Notes: generated from the letters alone by a model not told the origin. A stretch of 64,000 bases of DNA from Galbula dea (GCA_013399015.1 VWZX01010541.1:992001-1056000); one strand, 5' to 3'. Positions 1 to 14,349 are shown, counted from the stretch's first letter. A program made the numbers and translations.

Positions 1-700
1 AGGATCATCTCCAGCTGGGGTTGGAATCTCTCCACAGAAGGAGATTCCACAACCTCTCTGGGCAGCCTGGGCCAGGGCTCCAACACCCTCACACCAAACA
101 AGTTTCTCCTCCTGTTCAGATGGAACCTCCTGGGTTTTAGTTTGTGCCCAGTGCCCCTTGGCCTGTCCCTGGGTACCACTGAGCAGAGTCTGGCCCCAGC
201 CTCCTGCCCCCAGCCTGCAGCTCTTGCTCAGCATTGAGCAGATTCCCTCTGGGACTCTCAGCCTTTCATCCAGAGAGATGCTCCAGTGCCCTCAGCATCT
301 TCCTAGCCTCTGCTGGACTCTCTCCAGCAGTTCCTTGTCTCTCTTGAACTGGGGAGCTCAGAACTGGACACAATACTCCCAGTGTGATGTCATTAGGGCA
401 GAGTATAGGGGAAAGCAGAACCTCCCTCGAGCTGCTGATCACTTAATGCACTCCAGGATACCACTGGCCTTCCTGGCCACAAGAGCACATTGCTGGCTCA
501 TGGTTCATTTCTTGTCCACTAGCACTGCCAGGTCCCTCTCCATAGAGCTGCTTTCCAGCAGGTCAGTCCCTAACCTGTCCTGGTCCTCGGGGTTATTCCT
601 CCCCAGTTACAGGACCCTACATCTGCCCTTGCTAAACTTTATAAGGTTTCTCTTCCTCAGCTCTCAGCCTGTCCAAATTTGTTTAGGTCTCCCACTGACA
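1..700 (-). mobile_element. CR1 LINE fragment (3' region), cut by the window edge
   Basis: The sequence reads as the reverse complement of avian CR1 3' sequence. It opens in the segment near the 3' end (TTGGAATCTCTCCACAG, CCACAACCTCTCTGGGC) and continues into the region with TGGCCACAAGAGCACATTGC and ACAGGACCCTACATCTGCCC. Similarity fades after about 700 and may reach 790. The 234-codon plus-strand frame here is antisense CR1 and not a gene. Confidence 0.85.
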
Positions 701-2105
701 GTCCAGCCCGAGGAGATGCAGGCTCCATGCCCCAGCTCTGAGCTATGCTGGTCCAGTCAAATTGCCCTTAGGTCTCACTGTTGGCTAATAGCTGCATCGT
801 GCCGTCTTTCATCCCAGAAACAACACCTATTGCCACCAGCTAATCAAACAGCTTTATATTAATCCATAATTGATTAATTTTTTAAAAAGAAACTTTCAAA
901 ACATCAAATCATCTTTCCTGGTCATTAATTCAGCCCTCTGAATATTTTATATCTCTAGACACTTCTGCATGCTTATTTTAAGAGCACTTCATCACAGCAC
1001 TGATGCTACTTGTATACATCCATTGCTCCCTAATTGCACTGCGTGTGTAAACAGAACCAATCTCCAACAGTATGCATAGAGCACAAACACATCACAGAAA
1101 TGCCTCGAGTTCCATGCTGTAACACTGCACAAACTACCCTGGAAAGACATGAAGTCACATGTACTAATAATGATAAAACTTAAAAGCTGAAACACTATCC
1201 AATTCCACACACAGGTTCTCTCTCACTCTACACCCAGAATACCTATGCCTACTTACACAAGACTGTTTCAGGCAAGCAGAACCTTTCATTATTTATAAAA
1301 CACAAGTAACTTCTCTTTTGTCTGAAAAGACAGAAAAATTTCCATAGTACAAACACCTTAACTTGACAAAACTACCTGAAGATGTTTTTCATTCACAGCA
1401 CACATCTGCTTCCAAACACCAAACATCTACAGCATTCATTCTATGCAGCACTACTGAGCTGGGGTGATGGGTCAAAGATCAGCCTAGAGGACAACAGCTG
1501 CTTTTCATTTTATTTTACAATTTATGTAATTTTTCTAAAAACTGAATAGTCAATACCATAGACAGAGTCAAATACCAATATCACCCTGTGCATCATCTTC
1601 CTAGCTTGTAAACCAAATTCCTGAGGAGCACAGCATCAGCCACCCCCTCTCACTCCCCATCCCTCTAAATGTGTTACTTGTCACTGAGCTAGAGATGGAG
1701 ATTGTGTTAATACCTGGACCAGCTATCTGCAGAAATGTGATGCATTGTTTTCCTGGTAATCAAGGAACTACAGAGCAAAAAGGACACCCTGCTGAATTCA
1801 CCTGCTAGCTTTTCTTCCAAGTCATCAATTCAATTGCTTGCAACTGCTGTCCCAGCTTCAATCATCTAACTTAAGGCTCAGTGAGCAAGAAGAAGAGCAG
1901 ATATAATGAATATGTCCCACAGTAAAAGACTTCTTTCAAGTCCAATTTTAAAAACAGGATGGGAAGAGATGAAAAAAATTACAGAGAAGCAGTGGCAAGA
2001 AGTTGGGAATTAATTTATGTGTTTTTCCCCCTTCTAAAATGACTTCTATGAGATCTACAGTACTTCCAAAAATAAAAGTGATGCTACTGGAAATAAATTT
2101 ACACC
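701..2105. other. Intronic stretch, no gene seen
   Basis: AT-rich unique-looking sequence between two CR1 copies. No long frame, RNA gene or repeat recognised. Confidence 0.6.
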
Positions 2106-2735
2106 ACAGAATCATAGAATCATGGAATTGTTTAGGATGGAAAAGATCTTTAAGATCACAGAGTCCAACCACTATTCCAGCACTGCCAGGTCACCCCTCA
2201 CCAGCACATCTACACATCTTCGAAGTGTCTCCAGGGATAGGGATTCCACCACTGCCCTGGACAGCCTGTGCCAGGGCTTGACAACCCTTTCAGGGAAGAA
2301 TTTGTTCCTAATATCTGATCTGAACATCCCTGGTGCAACTTGTGGCCATGTCCTCTTGTCCTATCACTAGTCACTTGCAAGAAGAGACAAACCCCCACCT
2401 GCCTCCAACCCCCTTTCAGGGAATTGCAAAGACTGAGAAGGTCTCCCCTGAGCTTCCTCTTCTCCAGACTAACCAGCCCCAGTTCCCTCAGCTGCTCCTC
2501 ACAACACTTGTGCTCTAGACCCTTCACCACCTTCATTGCTCTTTGGACACGCTCCAGCAATTCATTGTCTGTCTTATAGCAAGGAGCCCAAAACTGAACC
2601 CAGGATTTGAGGTGTGGCCTCCCTAGTGCCCAGTACAGGAGGACAATTCCTGTTCTAGTCCTGCTGCCACACTAGTGCTGATCCCCGCCAGGATGCTGTT
2701 GGCCTTCTTGCTGACCTTACTGACCACTGCTGCTC
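2106..2735 (-). mobile_element. CR1 LINE, 3' part, with 8-bp tail repeats
   Basis: Begins with two tail units (GAATCATAGAATCATGGAAT), followed by the CR1 3' segment and then the 3' end of the coding region. On the minus strand that part reads GTGTTGTGAGGAGCAGCTGA and GGGAGGCCACACCTCAAATC. The same phrases occur in forward orientation in the copy at 40385-41212, so both belong to one subfamily. The frames are broken; the element is 5' truncated and inactive. Confidence 0.9.
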
Positions 2736-5700
2736 TCGAGGATCTTCCCTCTGAAGGCGTCAAAGTATTTTCAGCAGCATATCAGCTAAAGGCAAAGTGT
2801 TTCACTCATTTGTCACCCTTCTCTGCTCAGAACAGGATAATCTAGCACCCCACTACAGGTCACACAGTGCATCAGCTCTACTGATGAGAACTGATATGAT
2901 GGCAAGATAAACTGGTGACAAGAAAATGCAAATGTCTGGCCACAGCAGCACTACATCACACTATACTTACAGGTATTTTGAGACTAAACTCTCTTCAAGG
3001 GTTTAAATGTTTTCCTGTTAACAAAGATCTACAACAGCTCACTAACAAAACCCTGCAGAACCTAGAAAAATATTCATGACATCAGTATGCTCATCATAAC
3101 AGTTTGGCAATTTGGCACATCCAAAACCAGAAAAATAAAACTCTCCTTTGAAAATAAGATCAATACACAGCTCTTCACATTGATCAGCATATGCATGATC
3201 AATTATTAAGAGCATTTTCGAAGAAAAAGTGCACTGAACTTAAATGTGATTTCTCTGGGAAAAGCAACATTACTCTTTGTCCCAGTAGCTTTATCTATTA
3301 AAGGGTTAAACACCAAGTTTCTTGCTACTGAGATCCTTACAAACAGAAAACTGTTAAAAGAGACAGGCTTATAGACTTTTAAAAAGTAAAATATTAAAGG
3401 CAAATTTTCTCCCCTCATTAGGGCAGTCTCTCCCCAGGGAAAATCAGCATGTTCCAGCACCCAAGTGAAAGGGAACACTGTAGTGCAAATAAATGTCTAA
3501 AAAAGAACTCCTTGTGAATGACTGCAATACTATTTTTGCAGGTGCAAAGTACACCCAGATCCACACTCAGCACTGACTAATCTTTGCCAACCGAGGTAAT
3601 TCAGAAAACTTGGCCAGTATTTTTAATTCTTTTCTCACAACATAGCAAACTTCCATAAAACTTTTGGAGAGGCAATTTTTTTTCAGCAAGTGTCTCCAGT
3701 GAGGAACAACAGTAACAACTGGCACATCACTGAGCAGTTTCCAGCATGATTCCCTCAGTCAGACATGGCAGAGGCACGCTTCTAGCTCTGTCCCACATTT
3801 CATACAATCACTGCCATCTTCATTCATTATCCCTCTGATTTTCAGTTGGGCTGTTTCTTCCCTATCACTTCTGCTATGCTTTTCCATGTTCTAGGTCATT
3901 TCTCTGCTCTCCTTCCCACCTGTTTGTTTTTCAAATCATGATTTTTTTAAGGCTCCCTGTCTGTTCTTAGCAGGGCTGCAGGATACACCCACTCCTTAGA
4001 AAAGCACTGCAGAGTCTGAGAGAAGCTCTACCTTGCTTCACCTCTCCTAAGCCTACTGACCACATCTGCTTCCCTCTTGGGTATTCTCCTAATAGACTGA
4101 CTTCATCTCCCCTTAGCTTCTAAGTCTATTTGCCTCCCAAGTCACTGTGTCCCAGTCTTGCTTTCTTCCTTCCACCACCCCAAAGATACCTTCCTTCAAC
4201 ACTGCCATGACTCCTGTCATAAAATGGGAAAGAGTCAAGACCCGGAGGGCAAAAAGCATTGTGAATGCAGGGCACAAAAGAGTCACAACTGGCCCTTCCT
4301 TACAGTTTCTTATAGTAACTTTGTTAAGCTGCTTAGAATCAAAAATCTAGAGTCTGTAGACAAAATCCAAAAGCCAAGCAAGTCTGATTTCATAAGAAGA
4401 AATGGCCTGCCAAACAAAAGCATTTTCTTTACAAAACAGCTCAAAAGACTGTGCCCTGCTCCATGCTGCAGCAGGACCTACACTGATGTACACCACCAAA
4501 GGAAGGCTACACACAGCTACGACACTGTGCTCCTGCCACGCCTCCCTGAGTGCATAAACTGCGTGTTCATCCTTCCAGTTCACTGCTGAAATTGCCAGAA
4601 CTGAAGACCAGCTTTGGCACTTCTTAACCACCTCTGTCCAGGGCAAACCACCTATACAGGACCAAACACCTCCATCCAGGAGAAGAAATTCCTTTAGTTT
4701 GGGTGGACTAAAAAAGGCTCTCCTTGCATCATTCTGGGCTGCTTCAATTAAACTCTTAATTCTTTATTGTCAGAGAAGCAAGAAACAGTTTATGCCTTAT
4801 AAGGGACATGTGCTGTTGTTTGAAGTTTCAGTGGATGATTTCAACAGCACAGAGCAGATTGGGTCAACAATTCTTACCAACAGCACAGTGTGTTACTTAC
4901 CACGACCACACTGTGTACCTACCACTACTTCCCTCATTTGCAAGTATGATGCCTCTTGACTAAGCCCCAACTTCAGCACCACCTGTTTTTCTCAAAATGG
5001 TTTTTAATTCATTAAGAAGAGATGCTTCATTATCATGATGAAATAAATAGCCCATCTGATGGACTGTAAGAATAATTTCTTTCAACATTCTTTTTCTTAA
5101 TTTTAGGTTAGCAGTTTGGAATGTTACTTTAAAACTTTTTGCCCATATATGCATTTCTAAATACAAATGTTATCCATAGGAATGAAATCCTCAAAGTGTG
5201 CTACATGCTTCTCAGTGAGGCACAAGTAAATCTATTCAGCTAGACAGACATTACTTAGTAAGTACAGACCACAAGCTACTGCTTTTGAAATTATGCTATA
5301 ATACAAAGGAACCAATTTCCACATTAATTTGTATTAATGCAATGCCTTAAGATCAAGAATTCTCCTCATCTAGTTTTTGCCTACTGTGAAACCACAGCCT
5401 CAATTCCAGACAAATCTCACACTTGAAAGGCAAAGCCCACAGAAGACTCCTGTGATGTGAAGAACAGCTTTCCCTCCTGAAGAACAGCTGGGTTTTGGCA
5501 TCCTCTCTGGATCCATGCTATCTCAGTGCTTTAGCTAGGGAAACCTTCTAGAAGCTTGTTGCTAAAATTCTTGCTGTGTTCAGAAGCAATTCAAACAACA
5601 TCAGAGTTCTGTAACATGCCTCTCCACACCAAAAAAAAAAATTAAAAATCATTGTCTTGTTTAAAAATAAAAAGACTGTAGAACAGTTTGGTGAATAACC

Positions 5701-7172
5701 AGCTTTTAGGTTTACTACATGGCTCAGAAATACCTTTCTTCTGCCTGAAACCTTCTAAGAGATAACCAAGACTCTCATAAACAAACACTTGACCAAACCC
5801 TCATGAAGTATATTCCCCCACCACTGTGGATCACATGCTTGAGCCTCATCTCAGAAGTGACTCTGTACTAAGTCCTGTTACAGAAGTCCTTACCCACAAC
5901 CCTTTCATTTGCATACCCTGTACAATGCAAGAACAATCCTCTGTATAAATTCATTCTCATTCATGATTCATCAGGCTTCTTCTCACAGACATGGCTTTCT
6001 GCACCACTGGACAGAATGGCTCCTACCAAGGGTGAAGTCAGCCAAAAGAAAAGCAACTCGACCATAAGCAAAAAGATTAATTAAAACTACTAATTTATGA
6101 AAGAAAAGAGGGCAGCGATAACCACATGCTACAAATTATATAAGCTGTAACTGTCCATCTATTCAGGAAAGGAGGCACCTACACAGCCTCACCCAGCTCT
6201 GTGGTAACAGTGACTCTTCGAAACGGTAGCTGGATAAATTCCACCAATTCTGTTTCAGAAGCTTTTTAAAATCATTAACATGTCAACAATGCATGACTTA
6301 AGCTTTTCCCTGGCAAGCCACGTCACATAAACATTCACCTGCTTTCTCTCCAAATTGCACTGTATTTTTAAACCTATTATGAATTCTGATTTTATCCTAC
6401 TTCTCTTTTGATGGCTCACAACAGATGGTAGAATTATTTAGTTTGTTTTCAGTTTACTGTGTACCTAAATTATACATGTCTGACCCAGAAAGGATGCAAG
6501 TGAAGAACAGGAGGAAGGCCACCCCATTGCAGTGGGTGGTGACTGACTACTTCCTTGAGGTTGGAGGCGAGACTGCTTCATTCCTTAGAGCTCCTTGGCA
6601 CCTGCAGCTCCTGCCATGAACCAGCAGAAAGGGAGGGCACTGAAGAAACCTAAACTTGAAGAACTTCAGGGAGACTTCCACGGTAAACCACAGATGGAGT
6701 GGAAAGAACACTGCTCTGAAGACCAGAGGAAACTGTGTGGAGTCTGCATGGCTCAGCAAAACTCTGAAGCTGGATCAATTCCTCCTTTTCAAGAGGCTCA
6801 AATAGTGAGGTTCACCTAGCAGACCAGGGTTTCCCCTAGTTACACAGTATCTTAGATTATCTGAATGTGCTCTAGTAAAACACGTATTTAGCTACTGGGA
6901 GGTTTCTACTCTCACCTAGTTTGTTCAGCTTCAAGAAAGAAGTAGGGGAGCTCCACCTAAAGACTCGGCTCTGAGTTGAGTAAACTGGTGGAGGCTCCTT
7001 ACTTCTAATGACTTCTAATTACTTCTAAAGTAATCTTATTAAAGTTTCAGCAGCTGTAAAGAGTTGAAATTACTCCTTTCCAGATTTATCAAGGTGCTCA
7101 ATGGCAAGACAAAGATTCAGATATACCATATACTAAAAGATAATTTAATATACAGGCAAGTGAGAAAAGGAA

Positions 7173-7189
7173 GGGAAGGGAGGGAAGGG
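7173..7189 (+). repeat. Minimal G-quadruplex motif in a GGGA-rich run
   Basis: GGG runs at 7173, 7178, 7182 and 7187 separated by AA, A and AA. Lies in a purine-only stretch from about 7164 to 7192. Sense strand for plus; template side for the RIMS1 intron. Confidence 0.7.
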
Positions 7190-7904
7190 AGACTTGTGCA
7201 AACAGCCATCAATAATGCATTTCTGTTGTTACTCATTCTTGCTCTTATTTCAGTCAACAGACCTCAACATGCTTTATTCCTATTAAAAAAAGAGTAGACC
7301 ATCTCCATTTTACTGATAAGGGTCCTACAGTCCACAGGAATAAAAACAACTCGTGTGTAAGGCTGGCCAATTAAAGAGTGAGGAACAGTGTTATCCAAAA
7401 GCCTGGTATCGCATTAGGAAATCGGAGAGTGCTCTATGCACAGACACCATTGGTGTGAGTCTTCTTCCTCCCTTCAGAGATGCTGCTGCTTGCTTCAGCA
7501 CAGCAGACCAAAGCATGTACCACACACAATCAGATCACACGTCCAGCAGTGCACTGTGAAGCTGTGTGGATTTTGAAGAATAGGACAATTCCTTTAGACT
7601 CCATATGGCATTGCTAGCCAAAGTGCTAAGCTGATGTTGAATGAAACATGACCTGATAAACCGGCAGATAAAATAGTTGGCTTAGGGCAAGTTGCTGGTT
7701 TTAGCTGCTGAAAAACTTTCCACTTCTTGCAAAAAGCCATGCCAATGGCTTAAAAGAAATGCTACTTTCAGATTAGAGTTTAATTAGGTAATCTTAAATA
7801 CTTTTCTGAATATTTCTATGGCATGGTACTACGAACTATGTCTACTCCAGTATACCACCTGTATAAGCATGAGTGAAGCATATAACAAGAGGCTGCTACT
7901 GCAA

Positions 7905-7985
7905 CTTATAATAATATATTCTATTTATATAATATTTATTTGTTTATATTTTAATACATTATATTTATATAATATTCTTGAAATG
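7905..7985. repeat. AT-rich low-complexity tract
   Basis: About 80 bases consisting almost wholly of TATAATATTTAT-type words. No coding or structural RNA signal. Confidence 0.8.
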
Positions 7986-10003
7986 ATAACATACAAAAGC
8001 CAGAAATTCTCAAAGCATTTATTCCAAACACTAAGTCTCAAACAAAACATATTAATTAAAAGAATGGCTCCAAAGGCATATTTTTAAACAACGTATGACT
8101 GGAAATAGCTTTGGCTTAAGGCTATGCCAAAATCAGAACCAACAGAAACCACCCTGCTCTTCTGTGCAGCAGGATCTATAATCCAGTTGAGAACCAAGCA
8201 TAAAATACAAAGTTTACAGGATCAGAGTATAACAAGAGTAAGATAAAGGAAAATCTTACTTCTTGCTTGACTACACCTTAGAGTACCTACAGAATGCCAC
8301 TCTTCAGGGTCTGACCAAAATCTGTTGGATCTCAGATTGATTATGAGTATGTAGTTTATCTCGCTAAAAGAAAACTGGATGATGTAACTTCTCACTCTGA
8401 TAATCTCTACAGAGGACACTGTTCTCTACCTCTTGTTAGCCAGACTCATATGTCCTGGACACCATTTCTGTACATTTCCCAGTCTAAGCAACAAGTCCTA
8501 AAGCAGCTGCAGAGTTAACTCTAGCAATTCCTGTTGAGATTCATCAATACAAGGAAAGGGGTGACAAAACAACCGCTTCCCCTCAACACCCAAACAGCAG
8601 GTCCCCAAATCCAAGAGGTGAATGGTACATTCACACAGGCTTTGAGTTGCACCTATGCTAGGGAACAGAACTAAAGAAAGGAAAGGATTGTCAATATATA
8701 TTTATCACCTTCCTCACTAGCTTGTGGTAACATAGCCAAATGCTGACAGCAGTCCCACCTGGTTCCTCATCACTGGAAGACAGGAATCAATGTAGGATGA
8801 CCAAAGTAGGAAAAATCAGAGACGTGCCAGAACAAAACCTCCTGCACCCAAACCAAACACTTCCATTCAAAGACAAAGCAACATCTCTCACATTACATCA
8901 AAATATATAATGTCATGTAATCATTCACCCTCAACAGGTGGTCAAGCAATATTTTGATTCTTGCCTTTCAGCTGTTCTGAACAACTTAATTATCATCCTC
9001 TGCTAAGAAGGATGCAGGAATGATGCAGGTTTTACTCTCCAGCCATGTTTTATGGTGTCTTTGGTTGTTTAAGGGAACACTCTACATCAATAAAGCAAGC
9101 TGAACTAAATGTAACTAAAGCTTTTTGCTTGTAGAATGATTTTCAGAGATTTCTAAATAACATAGAATTGCAGGAGGACATATTGCAAAGACATGTTGGA
9201 AGCAGAATCACTGACATTTGCAAGACTTATATAGCAAACATCTCCTTAATCTTACTTCTTTCCAGATCTGCTCTCTTGCCTCTGCACTACTCCTGTGCTT
9301 GTATTGTACAAGTATGTGGAACACACTAATAGGAAATACTTTGAAAGCACAAAGCTTGACTTAATAACTAACTGAATTTTTTAAATGATCACTTCATTAT
9401 AGAGCATTTCCCCTTCCTATATGAAGGCTGAGTTTACTTATGATTTAAAGCATAGATTCAGATCTTGTTTCCAAAACAGTACTGATACATTAATGAGCAG
9501 ATTTCGTTTCGCTGATTCATTTCACTGATTAATTTTCACTCTTGGTTTATCATGTGATTCAAAGTGACAAACTATTGCAGACTTCATCTTTCCTGTCTGA
9601 CTCTTCTGAAGTTTACATTAAGAAATGTATTTACAATAATAACTTATACTGCCACTTTGGAATTATATTTAACGTTCTCTGTGCAACAGTGGACACTTAC
9701 CTATGGCAGATCCTCTTTGCCCCTATAAAACACTGACTTCCTAGTACCGCCATGAGAAATGATGGAATTTTAGGAAATTAATTTCTCACCCACCTACTGT
9801 TTACTTGGGATCCTCATAAAAGGCATACCAAGTTACAAAAACAATGGGGTAAAAATAGACATAATTGTTTAAATGATGATTCGCCCTTCCAATGGTTTAT
9901 ATTCATGAGAGATGATAAATCACTTCTATTTTGTGACTGAATCCAATTAACACACCTACTAATTATCTTTTTTGGTTTAAAAGCTAGCAACATGGAGGCA
10001 GGG

Positions 10004-10045
10004 ATCTAACTAAAAGTATATTTTATCTAACTAAAAGTATATTTT
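10004..10045. repeat. Perfect 21-bp tandem duplication
   Basis: The unit at 10004-10024, beginning ATCTAACTAAAAG, is repeated without change at 10025-10045. Zero differences suggest a recent slippage event. Confidence 0.95.
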
Positions 10046-11474
10046 AAAGTTGCATGTGCATTTAATACTGAGATGCAAAATTTTCATGTGTGCTTACCCA
10101 GAACACTGCTAATCAAGAGTCATTTCTATCACACCAGTCACTGATAAAATACTGCCTAAGGTTCTTAATGCAACACAAATGCTTAACCTTCCACAGATTT
10201 TCAATCTTTTTTGTTCAACAGTGGCTGCTTTCTTTACCACAGGGTGGTGGTAGAGTGATTCAACACTTCTGAACTGCCCTCTCCCTCAAATAATGCAAAC
10301 CGTCAAATCAAGTAATAGTTATCTTGCACATCAAAGAGATAATTGTGGCTTATAAAGACATTTTTGAACACATCTGAGCTCTTTTGTCCACAGAGGACCA
10401 GAATATTTTGTTGATTGACTGCAACAGTTATTTTGATGAAGCAGTGAATGTTTCTGGCAGAGATGTGTAACAGGCTGTTATTTTTATCAGAACCAAAGAA
10501 ATTCTCTATCAGACTAATATCTCTAAGTTTTGATATAAAAGAGCTTGTTAAATAGGCTCCCAGAACGGTCAATCTGCTAATTTAATTGACTCAGTATTCC
10601 TTCCTACTTTTCTTAATTGGGTGAGTAGCTAGAACGTAGATAATGCAGTATAAGGATGAAATTACATGCTGTGTAAATTCCACTACAAAATTTAGACTAA
10701 AACAGTTCAGAATAAAGCACATTTGAATTATATAATTTAAAAAAATACATTTCAGTGACATTGCAAGTCTCCCCTTAACTGCTCCTAGCATGAAGAAACA
10801 ATGGAATAATGGCTACATCTAAAATAACTTATTACGTGCTATGGATTGAAATGCAGTCAGGGCACTCAATAGTATTAATTCTGCCCATTGAAGACAACAG
10901 GTGACAATCAAATTATTAAGTCACTTTTTGCATCTGTAGTCTTAAGAAAAGTCTCTCTCCTGGCTCCTATCATAGCATGGCAAACTCACTGAAATATCAC
11001 TCTGAAATCACAAGGTCCAAGTTAAAAAAACAATTCAAAAATACCAAAGTACATCAAGACATGGCAGAAAGGTGGTGATAAAGGCAACCTAAAAAAATTC
11101 CCTAGACGCTAAAAAGCAGAGTAATTACTCAAACATTCTTTCCCATTCCACTACCCAGACAGATCTCCTGGCTTTTAGAGATAATAGAAAGAAAATATCG
11201 TGGTCCTCGAAAACTTTATCAGATGAAGACAGTATCAAACACACAGAACACTTTCTAATCTACTTTACTGCCATGGAAATTACGAAGGAGAGGTCGTCAT
11301 TCCTCTGCTGAAGTCATAGAGTCACATGTGAAAGGATTTTTCTGTACTACAAATCATTCCATCAAGCCAGTCTGCCTCTGGAGACAACACAGAATCCCAG
11401 ATGTAGTGGGAGTACTTAGCCTTCCCCTAAATTCAAGCTCTGTTACAACATGATGTTTTCCAACATCACCCTTC

Positions 11475-11645
11475 TAACAGGGGCTGGCACGCCATGGGCA
11501 GGGTAAGTGGAGTCTCCTTCTCTGGAGGTATTCCAAACCCGTCTGGACGCGCTTCTGTGTGACCTGGTCTAGGGAATCCTGCAGTGGCAGGGGGGTTGGA
11601 CTAGATGATCTTTCAAGGTCCCTTCCAACTCCTAATATTCTGTGA
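11475..11645 (+). mobile_element. CR1 LINE 3' end fragment (plus)
   Basis: Contains the CR1 terminal segment in forward orientation: a GGTTGGACTAGATGATCTTT core, then CCTTCCAACTCCTAATATTC, ending near the tail at about 11645. The upstream limit is uncertain because similarity fades before 11475. Confidence 0.85.
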
Positions 11646-11747
11646 AGTCCTGTCAGCTATATCTGCCTAGACACACTTCATCATGGACTCCAGGTACATA
11701 AATATAAAACCAAAATGTGGCCTAGGGCATCACAGCCAACCTCAGAC

Positions 11748-12066
11748 ATTTAGAATGGAATAGAATTATCTGGGTTGGAAGAGACCTCCAAGATCATCAA
11801 GTCCAACCCTTAATCCAACACTATCTACTAGATCATGGCACTAAGTGCCACATCCAGTCTTATTTTAAAAACCTCCAGGGATGGTGAATCCACCACCTCT
11901 CTGGGCAGGCCATTCCAATGCCTGATTACTCACTCTGTAAAGAACTTTTTTCTCATATCCAGCCTAAACCTTCCCTGGCAGAGCCTAAGCTCATGTCCTC
12001 TTGTTCTGTTGCTGGTTGCCTGGGAGAAGAGACCGACCCCCACCTGACTACAACCTCCTTTCAGAT
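11748..12066 (-). mobile_element. CR1 LINE 3' fragment (minus), convergent with the preceding copy
   Basis: Starts GAATGGAATAGAATTATCTGGGTTGGAAG in reverse CR1 orientation (only the start is quoted here in part: GGGTTGGAAGAGACCTCC). It includes CCACCACCTCTCTGGGCAGG and runs to about 12066, where similarity stops abruptly in CCTTTCAG. Its 3' end faces the 3' end of the plus-strand copy about 100 bp away. Confidence 0.85.
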
Positions 12067-14349
12067 TTGAACTGAGCTTCAGTAGATGAACTCCAAAACA
12101 AAAAAAATCCCTGAATATCATCAGATGATATTCACAAACAGACATGTTTGGCCAAAAAAATCCAAAATGCTTAACAAGGAGAGATTTGAGAGTAGCCCTA
12201 CAGAGCATACCAACTGTTTTTCTCTCTTGTATATAAACCCATTATGAGCTAAGCAAAATAATAATTAAAAAAACAAACCACAAAATGCTATCACTGTTTC
12301 TATTTTTAAATCTAAGCAAAATGCCACGAAGATAAGTTCTCTGTAAGCACACAGAAAGAAAACTACAGAACAACAACGCAGCATATGCAAACACAGCTTT
12401 GACTCCAGATAACTCCAAACCAATGGCCTGCTTACCTGTTTAGGTCTTTACTTTGTGGAGATCCCTACAGTACCTGAAGGCTGTTTCTGATCCATCAGCC
12501 CGAAAGCCTTCACACTAACAGACAGGATCACCAGAAAGACGCATTCACACAAGAGTCCCCTTCTGGACTCGAGGTGTATTTTAGCTTGCTTTTAGTTCAG
12601 AATTCAAATGTGCTCTGTCTGAGCACATCTGAAGTGAAAGCATGGTTGCCACTGAAATTAAAAGACTTAGAAGTCGTCTATGCATCACAGCTCAAATACT
12701 TAAAAATGTCATTTGAATACTCCTACAATTAAAAACCCCATACATTTCTCAACCTTCTGGCATTAGCTATTTCTTTTGGTAAAATTTCGTATTTGAAGTT
12801 GCTTCCCTTTTCCGTGAAGAAGCGTTGGCAGACTGCTCCAAGTCTGTCACTCCACTGCAGCTTATCTTTTCATTTCATTGATCTTCCAAATCAGCAAATT
12901 CCTGCACTTTAAATACTAACAGAAATGTAGTTTTGGGCGCTGGTGAGCCAAGACTTAAAAATATCCACAACAGCATGACTATTTTTATGTGAAACATTCT
13001 TTCTCCTTCGTGCCTCCCCAGCTGCTTTAACTGATGGATGGGGATTGTCCATGCCCTTACCTACTGCTGCTCTCCCTCTGGTATTAAAGCTTTGCCTCAC
13101 ATCAGTGGACAACTTGCTTACATTTAAAAAGCAAGTTACCATCACCATCACCTGCAGCAAAGTTTCAAAGTCTTAAAAAGCAAAATAATTTAAAACCCAG
13201 TAACAAGAGATTTTAACATATCACCATTGTTTTAGGACAGAACCATCTGACCAACTGAAAGCTGTTTTCTCCCTTTAAGCAGTTCTGACATCATGTCGAG
13301 AAGGGTTACTAATTCCACAGGTATCCAAGCTGAAAAAACAAGAGAAAAATAAATTGCTTATAACCCAGTATCTCTTTTAAACCAGAGCATAAGGTTAGTA
13401 TCTTTCCTAACGTTAATTTTCTTTCAGCACGACAAAGTTAATCAGACAACTGGACCCTGGAGAATCACGTGGCTTATTCTGGTTGCTAATCATCAAGACA
13501 AACTGTATTCTTCCAGCCTCACATGACTAAAAAAATTACTTTAGTAAATGAATTATTTTCACAGTCTAGGAGGTGCAGAAGCACTTTGATGGCAAGCAAT
13601 GTTCAAAGAGCTTTACAAGTTTACTGTAAAAAACAACTGAGCTGCCTAAAGAGGGAGGTTTCTAGTGCAGGATGGATGCAAATGAGAAGCCAGGCTCTAA
13701 TTTCTGATGGCAATCCTGGAGAAACTACACTTCATGCATAATCTGCTCCTTTCTGCAGAAATTTCCAACTTCATACCTGTATGAAGCAAAAGTACAGAAA
13801 GTATCTGGGATACCCTCAAAACTAGGAAGAGGAAGCGGATTGAAAAGCTACACAGGATAAAGTGAGGTCTTCCTCAAGGTCTTGCGCTCTCAAAAGATTC
13901 ACCTTCAATTAGGAAAAAAGAACATTTATTAAATAGAAGAACTAACAACCAGATCTCACTCATCACCTCCTTCACCATACAGACAGCAAAATGGAAGTAA
14001 ATGTGACAGAAGTAGAGATTTGGGCATAGTCTCCATGGAAAAAACTAATCATTTTAGAGCAAGAGAAGACTACCATTGCTTGCAAGACTGTATTTTGGTG
14101 CATTTAGAAGAGAAACAATTAGAAATCTGTCTGGATAACAGATGCTCTTATTGTCCCATCAAGAGCTACAACAAAAAGCTTCTTTTAGAAATGTGCTAAA
14201 AAGCTACTGAATTCTGAGTCATTAACTGGCTGTCTCAGGTTGTGAGGTACCACCTTTTATCTGAACTCTAGGGTAGTCTCAGCTGCTCTAAATTCATCCT
14301 GGCCTTAGGTTTTACGTCTCAATATATGCAGATTCATTATGTTACAAGA

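Larger units (their letters stand above)
2736..11474. other. Intronic stretch, mostly unique-looking
   Basis: Apart from the G-rich run at 7173, the AT tract at 7905 and the 21-bp duplication at 10004, nothing specific was recognised. The frames present (up to 143 codons at 4158-4589) have unremarkable composition, no known domain and are crossed by frames of similar size. A 10-11 bp triplication of ACTTCTAAT-type words lies at about 7000-7030. A lone REST left half-site (TTCAGCACCAC) is at 4972-4982, without its right half. Confidence 0.55.

Noticed and set aside
158..862. 234-codon plus-strand frame
   Set aside because: Mostly the antisense of a CR1 fragment, with no independent protein resemblance.
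4972..4990. REST site
   Set aside because: Only the left half (TTCAGCACCAC) is present; the right half does not match at any usual spacing.
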